Shown piece after piece: positions 26,931 through 37,100 of a stretch of 64,000 nt of DNA. Within the stretch, counting starts at the first letter, position 1, and each line of letters opens with the position of its first letter. Source of the stretch: Paratinospora sagittata (lineage: Eukaryota > Streptophyta > Magnoliopsida > Ranunculales > Menispermaceae); NCBI GenBank assembly GCA_035771175.1, contig CM069602.1:12113116-12177115 (forward strand), given 5' to 3'. The position numbers were made by a program, and so were the translations under genes. A model generated the notes under the pieces. It saw only the letters and a list, made by a program, of their open reading frames with translations, searched no databases and was not told the DNA's origin.

Positions 26931-27524
26931 TACTTTCCTAAGGCTCCAAACAAACAAAAACAGTAACATGAAGCCACCTCTTCACCTCATGTTCAGCTAT
27001 CCGTGTGTTCATCATTTTCAATTGCAAACAGATTATCCGGACATATACGAAATTCGCAATCTAAACTAAATTAATAACTTCCCTGAATATGCCCTACGCC
27101 AAGCTATGTTAGATGCAGGTGTGTATTCAACCACCGGTCTGTAAAAAAAAATTCACTAACAAAACTTTCCTTCTTCGAATCTAATAACCCTAACGATGAC
27201 CTGTGCAACTAATCCAAAGCTTCTTAACAAACGTAGTGAGAAACATAAAAGCTCGAGCTCGATCGCTCCAGAAATTTATACATAGTTAAGAATATAAATC
27301 AAAAAAAAAAAAAGAGAGTGAAAAGGGCATAAACTCACAAATTCAACGAAGGCCTGATTGCGATTAGCACCAACGTTGCATTTGGTGTTGACGATCTTTC
27401 CAAAAGGCTTGCAAAGCTCGACGAGCTCTTCCTCCGCGCACTCCCACGGAAGATTGCGAAGATGCAGCACCTTCGACGGCGTCTGCGTGTACCTGAACTG
27501 AGGCTGCCCCGAAGACGAAGACAT
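13344..27524 (-). CDS. PTB: polypyrimidine tract-binding protein homologue (PTB1/2 type), 3 RRMs
   Basis: Nuclear splicing regulator that binds pyrimidine-rich RNA. Coding exons, minus strand: 27524-27339, 21752-21543, 19131-19069, 18976-18903, 18815-18720, 15428-15371, 15296-15192, 15103-15022, 13950-13838, 13740-13449, 13354-13344. All phases agree and give 429 aa, close to Arabidopsis PTB2. RRM1 is about residues 17-95 (SKVLHLRNLPWECAEEELVE, ANRNQAFVEF), RRM2 about 111-190 (NVLLVTIEGVEAGDVSID) and RRM3 about 244-322 (NVLLASIENMQYAVTVD). The tail is rich in Pro, Gln and Gly. The start is the only ATG giving the conserved MSSSSGQPQFRYTQTPSK. Introns are GT-AG except intron 4, whose donor is GC (AG|GCAAGC at 18902). 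The last coding exon adds only 11 bp (ending HR, stop); reading through intron 10 instead gives an alternative tail. Plant PTBs are known to control their own splicing. Confidence 0.93.
15988..16400. mobile_element. MITE-like element in PTB intron 5
   Basis: The ends are imperfect inverted repeats: TAAGCTGCATTTGGTAT on the left, and on the right the complement of TAAGGCTGTGTTTGGTAT. The inside is AT-rich without coding capacity. No clear target duplication was found, so the superfamily is open. Confidence 0.4.
19640..19883. repeat. tandem duplication (~126 bp unit) in PTB intron 2
   Basis: Two nearly identical copies (19640-19765 and 19766-19883) start with AAATATCTC and end with AAAAAATACCAGCC. 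They differ by a 9-bp indel near the start and a few substitutions. Intronic, no coding role. Confidence 0.85.
23394..23578. repeat. GGGTCGGGTT-rich repeat, hAT-MITE-like
   Basis: A locally GC-rich block inside PTB intron 1 carries several ACCCGACC/GGGTCGGG motifs in both orientations. The ends are weakly inverted (TAGGGTTGTAAG versus the complement TAGTTGTCAGG). Such blocks are common remnants of non-autonomous hAT elements in eudicots. An (AAT/AAAT)n microsatellite lies just before it, at about 23316-23354. Confidence 0.45.
24981..25688 (+). mobile_element. 5'-truncated LINE (L1-type) with zf-RVT, TSD and poly(A)
   Basis: The insert is bracketed by AAGATCACCC at 24971-24980 and 25689-25698 and ends in a 12-A run. 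Its plus strand encodes the C-terminal end of a LINE ORF2: a WIGDSSGDFSSKSF stretch, an IWRAHVPLKVRF stretch, the zf-RVT cysteine pattern (CCLCRKDEETVGHVFGAC) and WWSIWDERNSRIFN. These lie in two or three frames, so it is decayed. It sits in PTB intron 1, antisense to the gene. Confidence 0.92.
26323..26460 (+). promoter_or_regulatory. snRNA-type promoter motif pair (USE + TATA) with possible ncRNA
   Basis: AGTCCCACATTG at 26323-26334 matches the plant snRNA upstream sequence element RTCCCACATCG at all but one position. TATAAATA follows at 26364-26371, a gap of 29 bp, nearer the Pol II snRNA spacing than the shorter Pol III one. About 60-80 bp further on, CA, seven bases and AGTAAAT resemble the snRNA 3' box (CA N3-10 AGTNNAA) with one mismatch. 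The sequence between does not look like U1, U2, U4 or U5. It could be an unknown small RNA gene or a dead repeat carrying this promoter. It lies in PTB intron 1 on the opposite strand. Confidence 0.4.
26530..26655. repeat. hAT-like terminal fragment
   Basis: GC-rich block with GGTCGGTCGGG and ACGGGTCGGGTTG, ending in CACCTCTACCC, the complement of the GGGTAGAGGTG start typical of hAT non-autonomous elements. Same type of repeat as 23394-23578; no complete element or target duplication seen. Confidence 0.4.
26899..26939. repeat. (AC)n microsatellite
   Basis: About 20 uninterrupted AC units in PTB intron 1. Confidence 0.97.
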
Positions 27525-27800
27525 GTTCTTGGGAAGAGCAGAGAAGACGATGATGACGAAAGAGAAGAAGTTGATGATGCTTTTCTTTGTTGTTGTTGTT
27601 GTTGTTGTGTGTTGGTGGTGATGGTGCTAGATTTTCTAGGGTTTCACAGGACCAAGGAAAAGGTCGATGATTCAAAAGTACAAAAACAAAAAAGGAACAA
27701 AATCAAGGTCGGGAGCCTCCCATACCCTATCAAGCGCCAGGGTATGATATGGATTCTGTGACGCCTGGCACCGAGTAACGGCCACGTGGTGCACGAACAC
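27525..27800 (-). promoter_or_regulatory. PTB 5' leader and proximal promoter
   Basis: Upstream of the PTB ATG the minus strand shows a (CAA)n run (27586-27610) and AAACCCTAGAAA at about 27631-27642, a telo-box-like motif common in promoters of plant growth and translation genes. A perfect G-box core CACGTG lies at 27783-27788, about 260 bp upstream of the ATG. No convincing TATA box. The transcription start is not determined. Confidence 0.5.
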
Positions 27801-28410
27801 GTTTGCGAAAGAATATCACCATAAAATGCAATTACATTGAGTGCAAAATGAGTTTTTACCCGCGGCCGGACGAAAAGCCCCCCGATTAATTATATACCTC
27901 AAACTTTATTATAAATATTATAGAGGTTGAAGCTCATTTTAGCCGCTTCATAAATTATAAGATATTGTCTCTTTTACGGGTTACTAAATTAGGTCATCAA
28001 ATATGTAGGTGCTCACCTAAAATGTATCATAAAAAGAAGTTCAGGGGGTTTTGCTTTTATTTTTAGTAAAAATTACCTTGTAATAAAAGTTTTTAAAAAA
28101 AAAGTTTTTTGCTAGTATGAGGTGGTGAAGTTTTCTATGTGTCTTAGCTTGAAAAGATAAATAGTTGAAGTAAACTAATATTTATAGTTGAACTCACTAG
28201 CAATAGGCCACCAGACTAAACACCTCGCATGAATGTGTGAGTCCTTACACACAGAGGAATGAAAACCAATTATTAAGGAAAAGGTTGACCCGTCAAATGT
28301 CAGTGTAATATTTCACTAACATCAGAAAGTGGTGATGTGGATGGAACGTATTCAGTTGGAACTGCGCCAAGTTGTCTGCTCACGAGCTAGGCACCTTGAA
28401 CCTGTAAGGA
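27800..28410. other. intergenic spacer between PTB promoter and retrotransposon block
   Basis: No gene recognised. The segment 28198-28410 is less AT-rich and could belong to an unidentified repeat. Confidence 0.4.
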
Positions 28411-30471
28411 AAGATTTTTCTGTTGCAATTACTTGCGCACTTAGATAATCAATTTCTTGCAAACTACTTGCCAAATTAAAATCTTACCGTTCAAATTTTT
28501 TATAAGTCAGTTTTTCATGTGGGATCAAACTTGTCTATTTAAGCAACTAGCACCTAACTTTCAGCTCATTTGCTCATTTGCTCATTTTTTCACTTAGAAA
28601 AGAGGGAAAAGAGCTGGAAAAAAGAAAAGAATAGGGAAGCTAGGGTTTTAGTGATGTTTGCTCAAAAATCCTTAAGGTTTGCATATTTTCCTGGTTTTCT
28701 TCATTTAATCTCTTTAGTTTAAGCATGTGAGCTGTATTTGGACCTAAGCAATGCCATGGGTTTTCAGTTGAGGGTATTCCAAACCTAGGGTTCCTTTGCA
28801 TGTATGTTTTTATGAACCCTGGTGTTGAATGGAGGCCATTGATACCATTTTTCTCAATTTCTCGCTTGGATTTGGTGGAACCCTTTGTAAATAGACCTAC
28901 ACTTGGTTCATGGCCTTAGACTTTTTCAAATGGCTTTCATGTCATCTATGTTAGGCTTATGGACACTAGAAACTAATCCATGTATTTTGTTAGAGATTTT
29001 CATGGTGAAAACATAAGGTTTAGTACAAATGGCCCTTGCTTGGTTCATTGACCTAAAGTTGAGAACAAGCCTTGCATGTCAACTATGTTGACCTAGTGGG
29101 CATTGTTGATAAACCCATAATGCCAGATCAATATTTTGCGTGGCTGAACATTGTGACTTAGTGTAACTTTGGCCTAGGCCATGTGATTTGAGAAATTTCA
29201 ATGAATTTAGGGATTTGCCCAAATTTGGGAATTTTGACCTAGACTTGGTCAATTGATGAAATTGACTTGGCAAATAGTCTAATTAACCCTATTTATGATT
29301 GAATGTCTTGTATTATAGTAGTTGGATCAACCAATTGCATTCAACTGGGTTAAATGTGAGTTAATTTGGTATTAAATGGTTGAATTGAGCAATATGGGAT
29401 TAGCTCATGGGTATGACCATTTTAGAATCTTAATTGGCTATGTAGTTGGGTTTAAACATGGTTGTTTGGCACACTTTAAACTGATTTTCAGTATTGTGTA
29501 AATCATATCGTTTGCAGGGATTTGTGAATGATCTAAGTAACCCAAATAGGCCAATTAAGGATTGAGGTGCATTGGGGTGATTGTGACATTCTAGTGCTTT
29601 CTTGTGGTTGAAATTAGATTGGCTAAGTCTAGCCAATCAAGTTGTGAGTGTTTCTTTACTTGTGATTTTTATATGTGACATCATAGTATAAATAAGTCTT
29701 TAAATGTCTATCTAATGTAGTATGCATGATTTAATGGTTCATGAAATGTATTTGAGCATAGTCAGTTGAAAAAGCAATGTGGGTTGGATCTCCTAACATG
29801 GGATTCTCTTTTAGGGAATTCCATTGAGGTCGATCGAGCAAGGGGTGTCGCGCACTCCGGCCTTTGGATTGACACTTACTCAGGAGGTGTCTAAGATTGC
29901 ATGTGCATGCTTATAAAATGATATGCATTATCTTGGTTATGGCATGATGCATTATATTTTGCATGTATGTAATCTTGTGTATCACCATGCTATTTAAATT
30001 ATTTTTAATGATCTTGCAATGTTTTATTTATATGAATATATATGTTGCCACTTGTAGAGGACATTCACTGACCTTGTTGTAGCTCACTCCTCATCCTTAT
30101 CTTTTCAGGATCGAATAAGAAGGAGAAAGGGAAAGTTTAGTTGTAGTGTGATGTAGGTGTTAGTAGGTTTATTTGTATTTTGATAAATTGTACTAAATAA
30201 CACATAATGTTTATACTTAACATTTAGATGAGTTTGTCTTTGTGGTTAGGTATAATTTTGTACTTTTGAACATTATGGACTTTGAGGAATTTTCTGGTTG
30301 TCATTTTGGGTATGTATTATATTGATGATCTTATTTATGTCTATGTGTTTGATGTTGTTTTTGGGATTGTGGTATGTGGTTAGAAGGCTTATCAGGATGT
30401 CGTGTATATCGATGGAGGATATATCCGGGGTTTCGTGCTGATCATAACTTCACAGATAGTGGGTCGTGACA
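28411..30471 (+). mobile_element. Ty3/gypsy long terminal repeat (family B), 5'-truncated, plus orientation
   Basis: From about 28509 to 30471 the sequence is the reverse complement of 52166-54275, as seen for example in the block around 30050-30120. It ends in GGGTCGTGACA directly before a primer binding site, so it is the 5' LTR of the backbone element. About 0.6 kb of the LTR start is missing compared with the 2.7-kb copy at 52166-54859. The first ~98 bp (28411-28508) match the other copy in the opposite sense, which points to a local inversion. Confidence 0.85.
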
Positions 30472-30475
30472 ACTT

Positions 30476-30490
30476 TGGTATCAGAGAGAG
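30476..30490 (+). other. retrotransposon primer binding site (tRNA-Met type)
   Basis: TGGTATCAGAG, four bases after the LTR end, is the classic plant Ty3/gypsy primer binding site complementary to the initiator tRNA-Met 3' end. Confidence 0.85.
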
Positions 30491-30663
30491 TGTTTTAGGT
30501 TTAAAAACTTAAAATGAGTAAAAGACTTATATGATATTATATTTGTTTTTATGGGTATGATTATGAGTAGTTATCTTAGAGATAACAACTCTCATAAGTG
30601 GTGATCGTGATCGAGTTTTCCCTTACTTGTGATATTTACAAGAGAGGGAATACAAGATCGACC

Positions 30664-31045
30664 ATGGACCTAGAAGAGAGATATGAGAGGGTCATGAAGG
30701 CCTTCTGGATTAGAGGCCCGACGGAGGTTGCTAGCATTTGAATTAAGACAGCTAAGAGATGGCTCAGGAGGATGGAAATTATCTTCGGTGACATGCAGGC
30801 TTCTGAGGCCGACAGAGGGAGGTTGGCCAGGTTCAAGCTTGTCGACATGGCTGATGATTGGTGGTTGAGGCTTGACCGCATGGTTGACGAGATCCAGACC
30901 TGGACAAGGTTTAAAGAGTTTTTTTATGAGGAGTTCTACCCGAGGTCAGAGCGAGATCAGAAGAGGATCGAGTTCATGCACCTGACCCAGGGCAGTCGGT
31001 CAGTGAGGGAGTACAAGCAGGAGTTTAACCGCTTGGCACTCTTCG
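30664..31045 (+). pseudogene. gag: Ty3/gypsy gag N-terminal part, interrupted
   Basis: Codes for the retrotransposon gag domain: TAKRWLRRME, DMADDWW, and FKEFFYEEFYPRSERDQKR followed by SVREYKQEFNRLAL. That is the usual order of the capsid-like helical domain. An in-frame stop occurs near 30738. The frame is broken at 31046 by a minus-oriented LTR of the same family; the rest of gag resumes near 43930. Confidence 0.85.
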
Positions 31046-32789
31046 TGTCACGACCCACTCTATGTGACGTCATGACCGGCACGGGAACCTTCGAGTGTAC
31101 CCTCCGTCGGTACACCCGACGTCCCATCAGCCTAAAATACATATACGAATCCCCAAAAAGAAATAAAATTACCTCCTTAACAACCAACTAACATGATCAT
31201 AATGAAATAAAATATTACTTCTCCAAATTACCAAATATAAAATTCCAGAGTCTTCAAAATGATACAAAACCCAACACATCCCAACTATGTGTTAAATATA
31301 CAATTACTAGGTGTTATCATGTACATAATTATCAAAATACAAAACTAAATGTACAACACCTACGTGAAACAAAAACAAGGGACGCTCCGCAGTCAAGCCT
31401 TCCCTTTTCCTTTTCTATCAGATCCTGAAAGAAGATGGTGAGGTGTGAGCTACAGCCAGCTCAGTGAATGTTATTTACAAGTGGCATATACGTGCATTTA
31501 TAAAACATTGTAAGATCATAAATCATTGAAATATCATGATGACGAAATATATTACATACATGCTAACATAATGCATCAAGTCACACGTAAGACGATGCAT
31601 AACATTTGTAGTCATGCTCATGCAATCCTAACACCTCCTGAGTATGAGGGTTTTCAAGGCCTGGTGCGCGACACACAACGCCCGAACACACACACAATAC
31701 TCATATTCTAATAGGGTTTATGGGGTCGTGCAGCACGTAGGATTAGTTTAAACTAACCTACCCATACACAATGCATAAAACCCTCTACAGGGTACACAAC
31801 TGGGATCGCCGTTAGACTTACAAGAATTTCCAAGAAGGGAATTCCAACTAGGAGCCTCAACCCGAATTGTCATCCCAATGAATTATATTCAAATATATTT
31901 CATGGAAAACATTAAAACATACATACCATAATACATAAGCATTTAAAACATTTCTATAATACAATGCCACATATAAATAATCCAAAAGTAAAAGAACACT
32001 CACTCTTGATTGGCTAAGTCTAGCCAATCCAATCGCCAAAACTCTCAAATTGACTAAACGGGTTCAAGATCAATCACAAGACCTGGAAATAACATGGTTC
32101 ACACAACTGAAAATCAGTCATAAAGTGTGTCAAAACCCCATGTTCAAACCCAATCTAAAGTCAATTAGATTCTAAATTGATTACCCCCTTGAGCCAATTT
32201 CCATATTGCCCTACTTGATCACTTAGACTCAATTAAACTAAGATTGACCTAAATTGAATGTAATAGGGTGATCCCATGATCCAACCACTAATATACATGA
32301 AATTCAATTATAATTAGGGTCAATTGGACTATACATCAAGTCAATTTCATCAATTGACTAAGTCTTGGTGAAAACCCCCAATTAGGCCAATATAAAACAT
32401 AAGGTCAAAATGAACTAAGTCATATCAATTTAACATATGTTCTAACATTTTAAACCCATGATTCTACTCAATTTGGGTCCAATTAAACAATCCCCAAGTC
32501 AATTTCATAAATTGACTTGCTTTGGGTGAAAAGTCTCAATTTAGGCAAAATCCCCAAATTACATGCAAAATTGCCAAAATACATGAAAAATGTCAAATAC
32601 TTAGCCTAGATCAAAATTTGTCAACCTTAGGGTGTCCATTATGAGAACCCACTGAATTCAATCATCAAACAACCATAATCATGTCCAATTAGACCTACAT
32701 TGCATAATTTTCCAGATTTTATATCAAGAGCATCAAAATCCCCAAATCTGAAAATTTTCATACATAGGCCATATTGCTAATTTTACACT
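31046..32789 (-). mobile_element. family B LTR, minus orientation, first part
   Basis: Starts TGTCACGACCCACTCTATG, the complement of the LTR 3' end, inside gag. It parallels 52166-53950: the CTGAAAGAAGATGGTGAGG block at about 31425 corresponds to 52545. At about 32790 it is interrupted by the family A cluster, and the second part appears at 42004. CTTCG would be the left target duplication; the right side is too eroded to confirm. Confidence 0.8.
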
Positions 32790-33050
32790 GAGCCAATGGT
32801 TCAGTGGCTACTCAGATTGCGAAATCAAACCTTATGAGGTTGTGAGTTCGAATCTGGGGGAGGCCTTGTAGTATTCATCAGTGAATAGTGTGGACAAATG
32901 ATCCCGGGGGTACTAGACACTGCGGTGGGTTGTGTACTGGGATGTGACAATATTATGTGGTATATAACGGCTAGGGTACGCTCGGTATGAGGTACCCATC
33001 ACATCCCGGGGTACTAGACACTGCAGTGTGCTGTGTATTGGGGTGTAACA
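32790..33050 (+). mobile_element. tRNA-headed TGTGACA-type short element, copy 1
   Basis: Begins GAGCCAATGGTTCAGTGGC (box A-like), with box B GAGTTCGAATCTG near 32847. The body contains two similar tail units: GGGGTACTAGACACTGCGG...GGGATGTGACA, then GGGGTACTAGACACTGCAG...GGGGTGTAACA. No inverted 5' arm. It sits exactly at the junction of a family B LTR and a family A LTR. Confidence 0.75.
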
Positions 33051-33059
33051 AAAAGGCCT

Positions 33060-34625
33060 TATGTAAACATATAACCTATATCCTCCAAGCATACATACAC
33101 ATACCAGACGAAAGCTCACGTGATTATCACTCACAGATTTTTTCTTTTCCCTTTGACTCAATACCTGAAATATTGGAGGAAATGGAGTGAGCAAACAACA
33201 GCTCAGTGAATATAGTTCTTGACATGACAATCGCATGCATTTTAGGAAACATGGCATATCAAATCGATTTAAAACATTTAAAAAGCACATATGCACCATT
33301 CATCAAAATAATATACGTGCACACAATATATAGTTGATGCTCATTCATAAATATTTTACCATATCTCTCTCATTACCCAATTCACAGTCATTTCAAGGAT
33401 CGCAACCCTTGTTAGGACAGACCTACTGACAATGAGGACTCGCAAAACCTCATCTGGGTCTAATTCCTAACGAAATGACATTATTATAAGCTCCAATTTC
33501 TAAAATCAGTTTGCATGATCACTAAAACTCAATGCATTACATAAACATGCATACAATCAAACAGTTTATATGTGTACAATGCCATACAAGAACCAAATCA
33601 AGAAAACTATACTCACAGTGGTTACACGGGGTTTCTAAGTCAAATCGAGCAACAATAAACGTCCATCAAAATGTGTCTGCAAGAGAATTTATCCATGCAC
33701 TTTAGCTCTCAATGTAAACACTGAAATGAACCATAGATTATCATGAGAATCACCATTTCAACTCACTGTTCACATCATACTACTATTCACATCACTGTTC
33801 ACGTCATCACTATTCATTCGAAAGATGTAAATTGTTACTAAAATTGTCAAACGATCCCAAAAATCATGAAATTAGCATCGATGCACTCGCAACAGTGCCT
33901 TATACCATTCTATAGCCTTAAACTGGTGTTTCATCGAGTTTATGATTCAACAGGTCTCCAATATACACTATAACTTCCAACAGCCATAAAAGTTCCAAAT
34001 GAACAACTAAATGAAATCTAACCACATATTCGAGGCTTTTATAGTCTAGGGAGTGTTTTCCACCCTTCTTAGCCGATTTTCATTCACGTTAGGTCAAAAC
34101 CCTAATTTTTAAAAACGCCGTAAAACGGCTCCCATAGCTAAAATTACTCCGCTAGAATCGTTCCATCTAGCTTAGATAGTAATTTCACGAAGAAATAGAG
34201 TGAAAATCACTTACCACGAGTCCCGATTTCGCGCGAATCGCTCGTTCTCCCTTCTTTTTCTCTTCCTTTCTTCTCGGTTCTTCTTCGTTCGTTTTCTCTC
34301 TGCTTCTTGCAACTTCTTTTCATTTCTGTTTTTTTTTATTTTGTTTTCATGCGAGTACTGTTCACGGTACTGTTCGGTGAACAGTACCCGCAAATGAACA
34401 GTAATGTATTTTTATTTTATTTTTTCTTACTTTATTCATCTTCTTCTTCTTCTATACACTCAATCCACATGAGACATACACGTGTTGTAAATCGATTTCT
34501 ATTTAAAATCACATTTTGAACTCACTTTTGACATTTTCAAGTTCATTTGACACATGTACACATGACTTATACTTGTATTCTATATCTCGATATACGCGTA
34601 CTTCAACGTATAGATATTATTAATT
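33060..34625 (-). mobile_element. family A LTR, minus orientation
   Basis: Reverse complement of most of 35100-36770, for example the block around the GTACTGTTCA repeats near 34360-34395 and the TCACGTGATTATCACTCA stretch at 33117. Both LTR ends are missing or eroded. With the plus copy it forms a large inverted repeat around a roughly 0.4-kb spacer. Confidence 0.85.
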
Positions 34626-34639
34626 ACACAAGGTTGGTA

Positions 34640-35026
34640 TATCGGCCTTGAAATTTATTGTGGCTGACTTAGTTTTATTAAAGGTCTTACCACATAAAGG
34701 CCAAATGAGATTGGGATGAAAGGAAAGCTCGTACCGCTATTTGTTGGACCAGTAGAGATCCTTGATAGGATAGGTCCATTGGCTTACCGATTTGCTTTAC
34801 TATCACAGTTGATAGGTATCCATAATATGTTAAGGAAATATCATTCGGATTCCATATATGTTATGGATATAACTCAAATCTAAGTTGGGGAGGATCCCAC
34901 GTATCAAGAAGAGCAAACATGAGAGCTGCATTATAAAATGCGGGAGCTGTTTTCTGGGATTGCGTATCACTTGCGGAAGTCCTTGATTCTAAATTTCGAG
35001 GACGAAATTCCTTAAGTTGGGGAGAT
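34640..35026 (+). pseudogene. Ty3/gypsy integrase C-terminal remnant plus polypurine tract
   Basis: The plus strand keeps traces of the integrase C-terminus (KVLPHKGQMRLG, then a LLDQ/RSLIG region corresponding to VGPLEILDR), full of stops. The last bases, AAGTTGGGGAGAT at 35013-35025, are a polypurine tract directly before a TGTAACACC LTR start. This is the 3' end of an internal region. Confidence 0.8.
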
Positions 35027-37096
35027 TGTAACACCCCGTGCTTTTAATCAATATATTTGGTTAATTTATACGTACATTGAAGAGTATAATACATGTAATA
35101 AGTACATTTAAAGTCATGTGTACATGTGGTAAATGAACTTGAAAATGTCAAAAGTGAGTTTGGAATGTGATTTTAAATAGAAATCGATTTACAACACGTG
35201 TATGTCTCATGTGGATTGAGTGTATAGAAGAAGAAGAGGAGGAATGAAGTAAGAAAAAAATAAAATAAACATATTACTGTTCACTTGCGGGTACTGTTCA
35301 CCAAACAGTACTGTGAACAATACTCATATGGAAAGAAAAAAAATTAAACGAACGAAAGAAGTTGCAGAGACGGAAGAACCGAGAAAAAGGAGAAGAAGAA
35401 AAAAGAGAAACGCTGGATTCGCGTCAAATTCGGACCCACGGTAAGTGATTTTCACTATATTTTTTCGTAAAATTGATATCTAAGCTAGATGTAACCTTTC
35501 TAGCGGAGTAATTTTTGTTGTGGGAGCCGTTTTACGGCGTTTTTAACAATTGAGGTTTTGACCCAACGTGAATGAAAATCCGCTAAGAATGTTGGAAAAC
35601 ACTCCTTGGACTGTCGCGACCCCGAATATGTGGTTAGATTGAATTTATGTGTTCATTTGAAATTTTTATAGCCGTTGAAAGTTTGTTAGAATTTAGAGTT
35701 TAGATTGGAGACCATTCCTGATGAAACTCCAGTTTAAGGCTATAGAATGGTAGAATGGACTGTTGCGAGTCCATCGATGCTAATTTCATGATTTTTGGAG
35801 ATCGTTTGACAATTTGACATGTTCCCAATGAATAGTGGCGACGTGAACAGTTACAGGAATAGTACTATGATCATATCCAGTGACTAAAATGGAATTAGAA
35901 TCCAATGAAACTCCGGTTTGAGATCATAGAATCGTAGAGAACTGAATTCCGGACGTTTCGATGTTAAGATCATGATTTTTGGATATGCTTTGATATTTTT
36001 AGTAGCTAAAGATATGATACATGGTGATTCTCATGATAATCTATGGTTAATTTCAGTGTTTAAATTGAGAGCTTAAGTGCATGGATAAATGCTCTTGAGG
36101 AAGCAATTATGATGGACGTTTATTGTTGCTCGAATTGGCTTAGAAACCCAGTGTAACCACTGTGAGTATAGTTTTCTTGATTTGGTTCTTGTATGACATT
36201 GTACGCATATAAAATGTTTGATTGTATTCATGTTATATTTATATATAATGCATTGAGTTTTATGGATCATGCAAACTGATTTTAGCGATTGGAGTTTGTA
36301 ATGATGTCATTTCGTTAGGAATTAGACCCGGATGAGGTTTTGCGAGTCCTCATTGTCAGTAGGCTTGTCCTAACAAGGGTTGTGATCCTTGAAATGACTG
36401 TGAATTGGGTAATGAGAGGCTGTGGCTACCTTGTATGGCCATACAAGGGTTAGACCCGCTCTCTTGCCTTGAAGGAGGGAGATGGTAAAATTTTTATGAA
36501 TGAGCATAAACTATATATGGTGTGCACGTATATTATTTTGATGAATGGTGCACATGTGCTTTTGAAGTGTTTTCAGTTAAACGATTTGATATGTCATGTT
36601 TCCTAAAATGCATGCGATTGTCATGTCAAGAACTATATTCATTGAGTTGTTGTTTGCTCACCCTATTTTCCTCCAATATTTCAGGTATTGAGTCGAAGGG
36701 AAAAGGAAAAATCCGTGAGTGATAATCACGTGAGCCTTCGTCTGGTATGTGTATGTATGCTTGAAGGAAATAAATTATATTTTTGTTATTTTGATATGTA
36801 TACTTATCACACATTATATATATATATGTATTATCATCTAGATGGGATGTGTGGGCATATATATAACTTAATATATTGGATGATGAAATGAAAATTTGAT
36901 GTGTGTGATATCTCAGGAAAAACAAAAGTGAAATGTCCATTTTATAGGGAGGTGTAGTCAAAAATTTGGAAATTATGGGCATTATTGTGAATGTTTGTTG
37001 AGGCTTACAGTGTATTGTATACTGTATATGGGTATGTACAGTATATAATACATTGTGGCGATCATGACGTCAACCTACGTCAGGGGGGTCGTGACA
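35027..37096 (+). mobile_element. family A LTR, complete, plus orientation (2070 bp)
   Basis: Starts TGTAACACCCCGTGC right after a polypurine tract and ends GGGGGGTCGTGACA right before a primer binding site (TGGTATCAGAG at 37101-37111). Having a polypurine tract on one side and a PBS on the other means it joins the 3' end of one internal region to the 5' end of another, as in tandem or recombined elements. Confidence 0.88.
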
Positions 37097-37100
37097 ATAT

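Noticed and set aside
26612..26969. Open frames around the (AC)n microsatellite
   Set aside because: Driven by the repeat (VCVCVC runs); intronic.
31526..31711. Plus frame in family B LTR
   Set aside because: Lies inside LTR sequence of known orientation; spurious.
32790..32870. Possible functional tRNA gene
   Set aside because: Box A and B are present but the acceptor and anticodon arms do not pair, and the same head recurs in five repeats.
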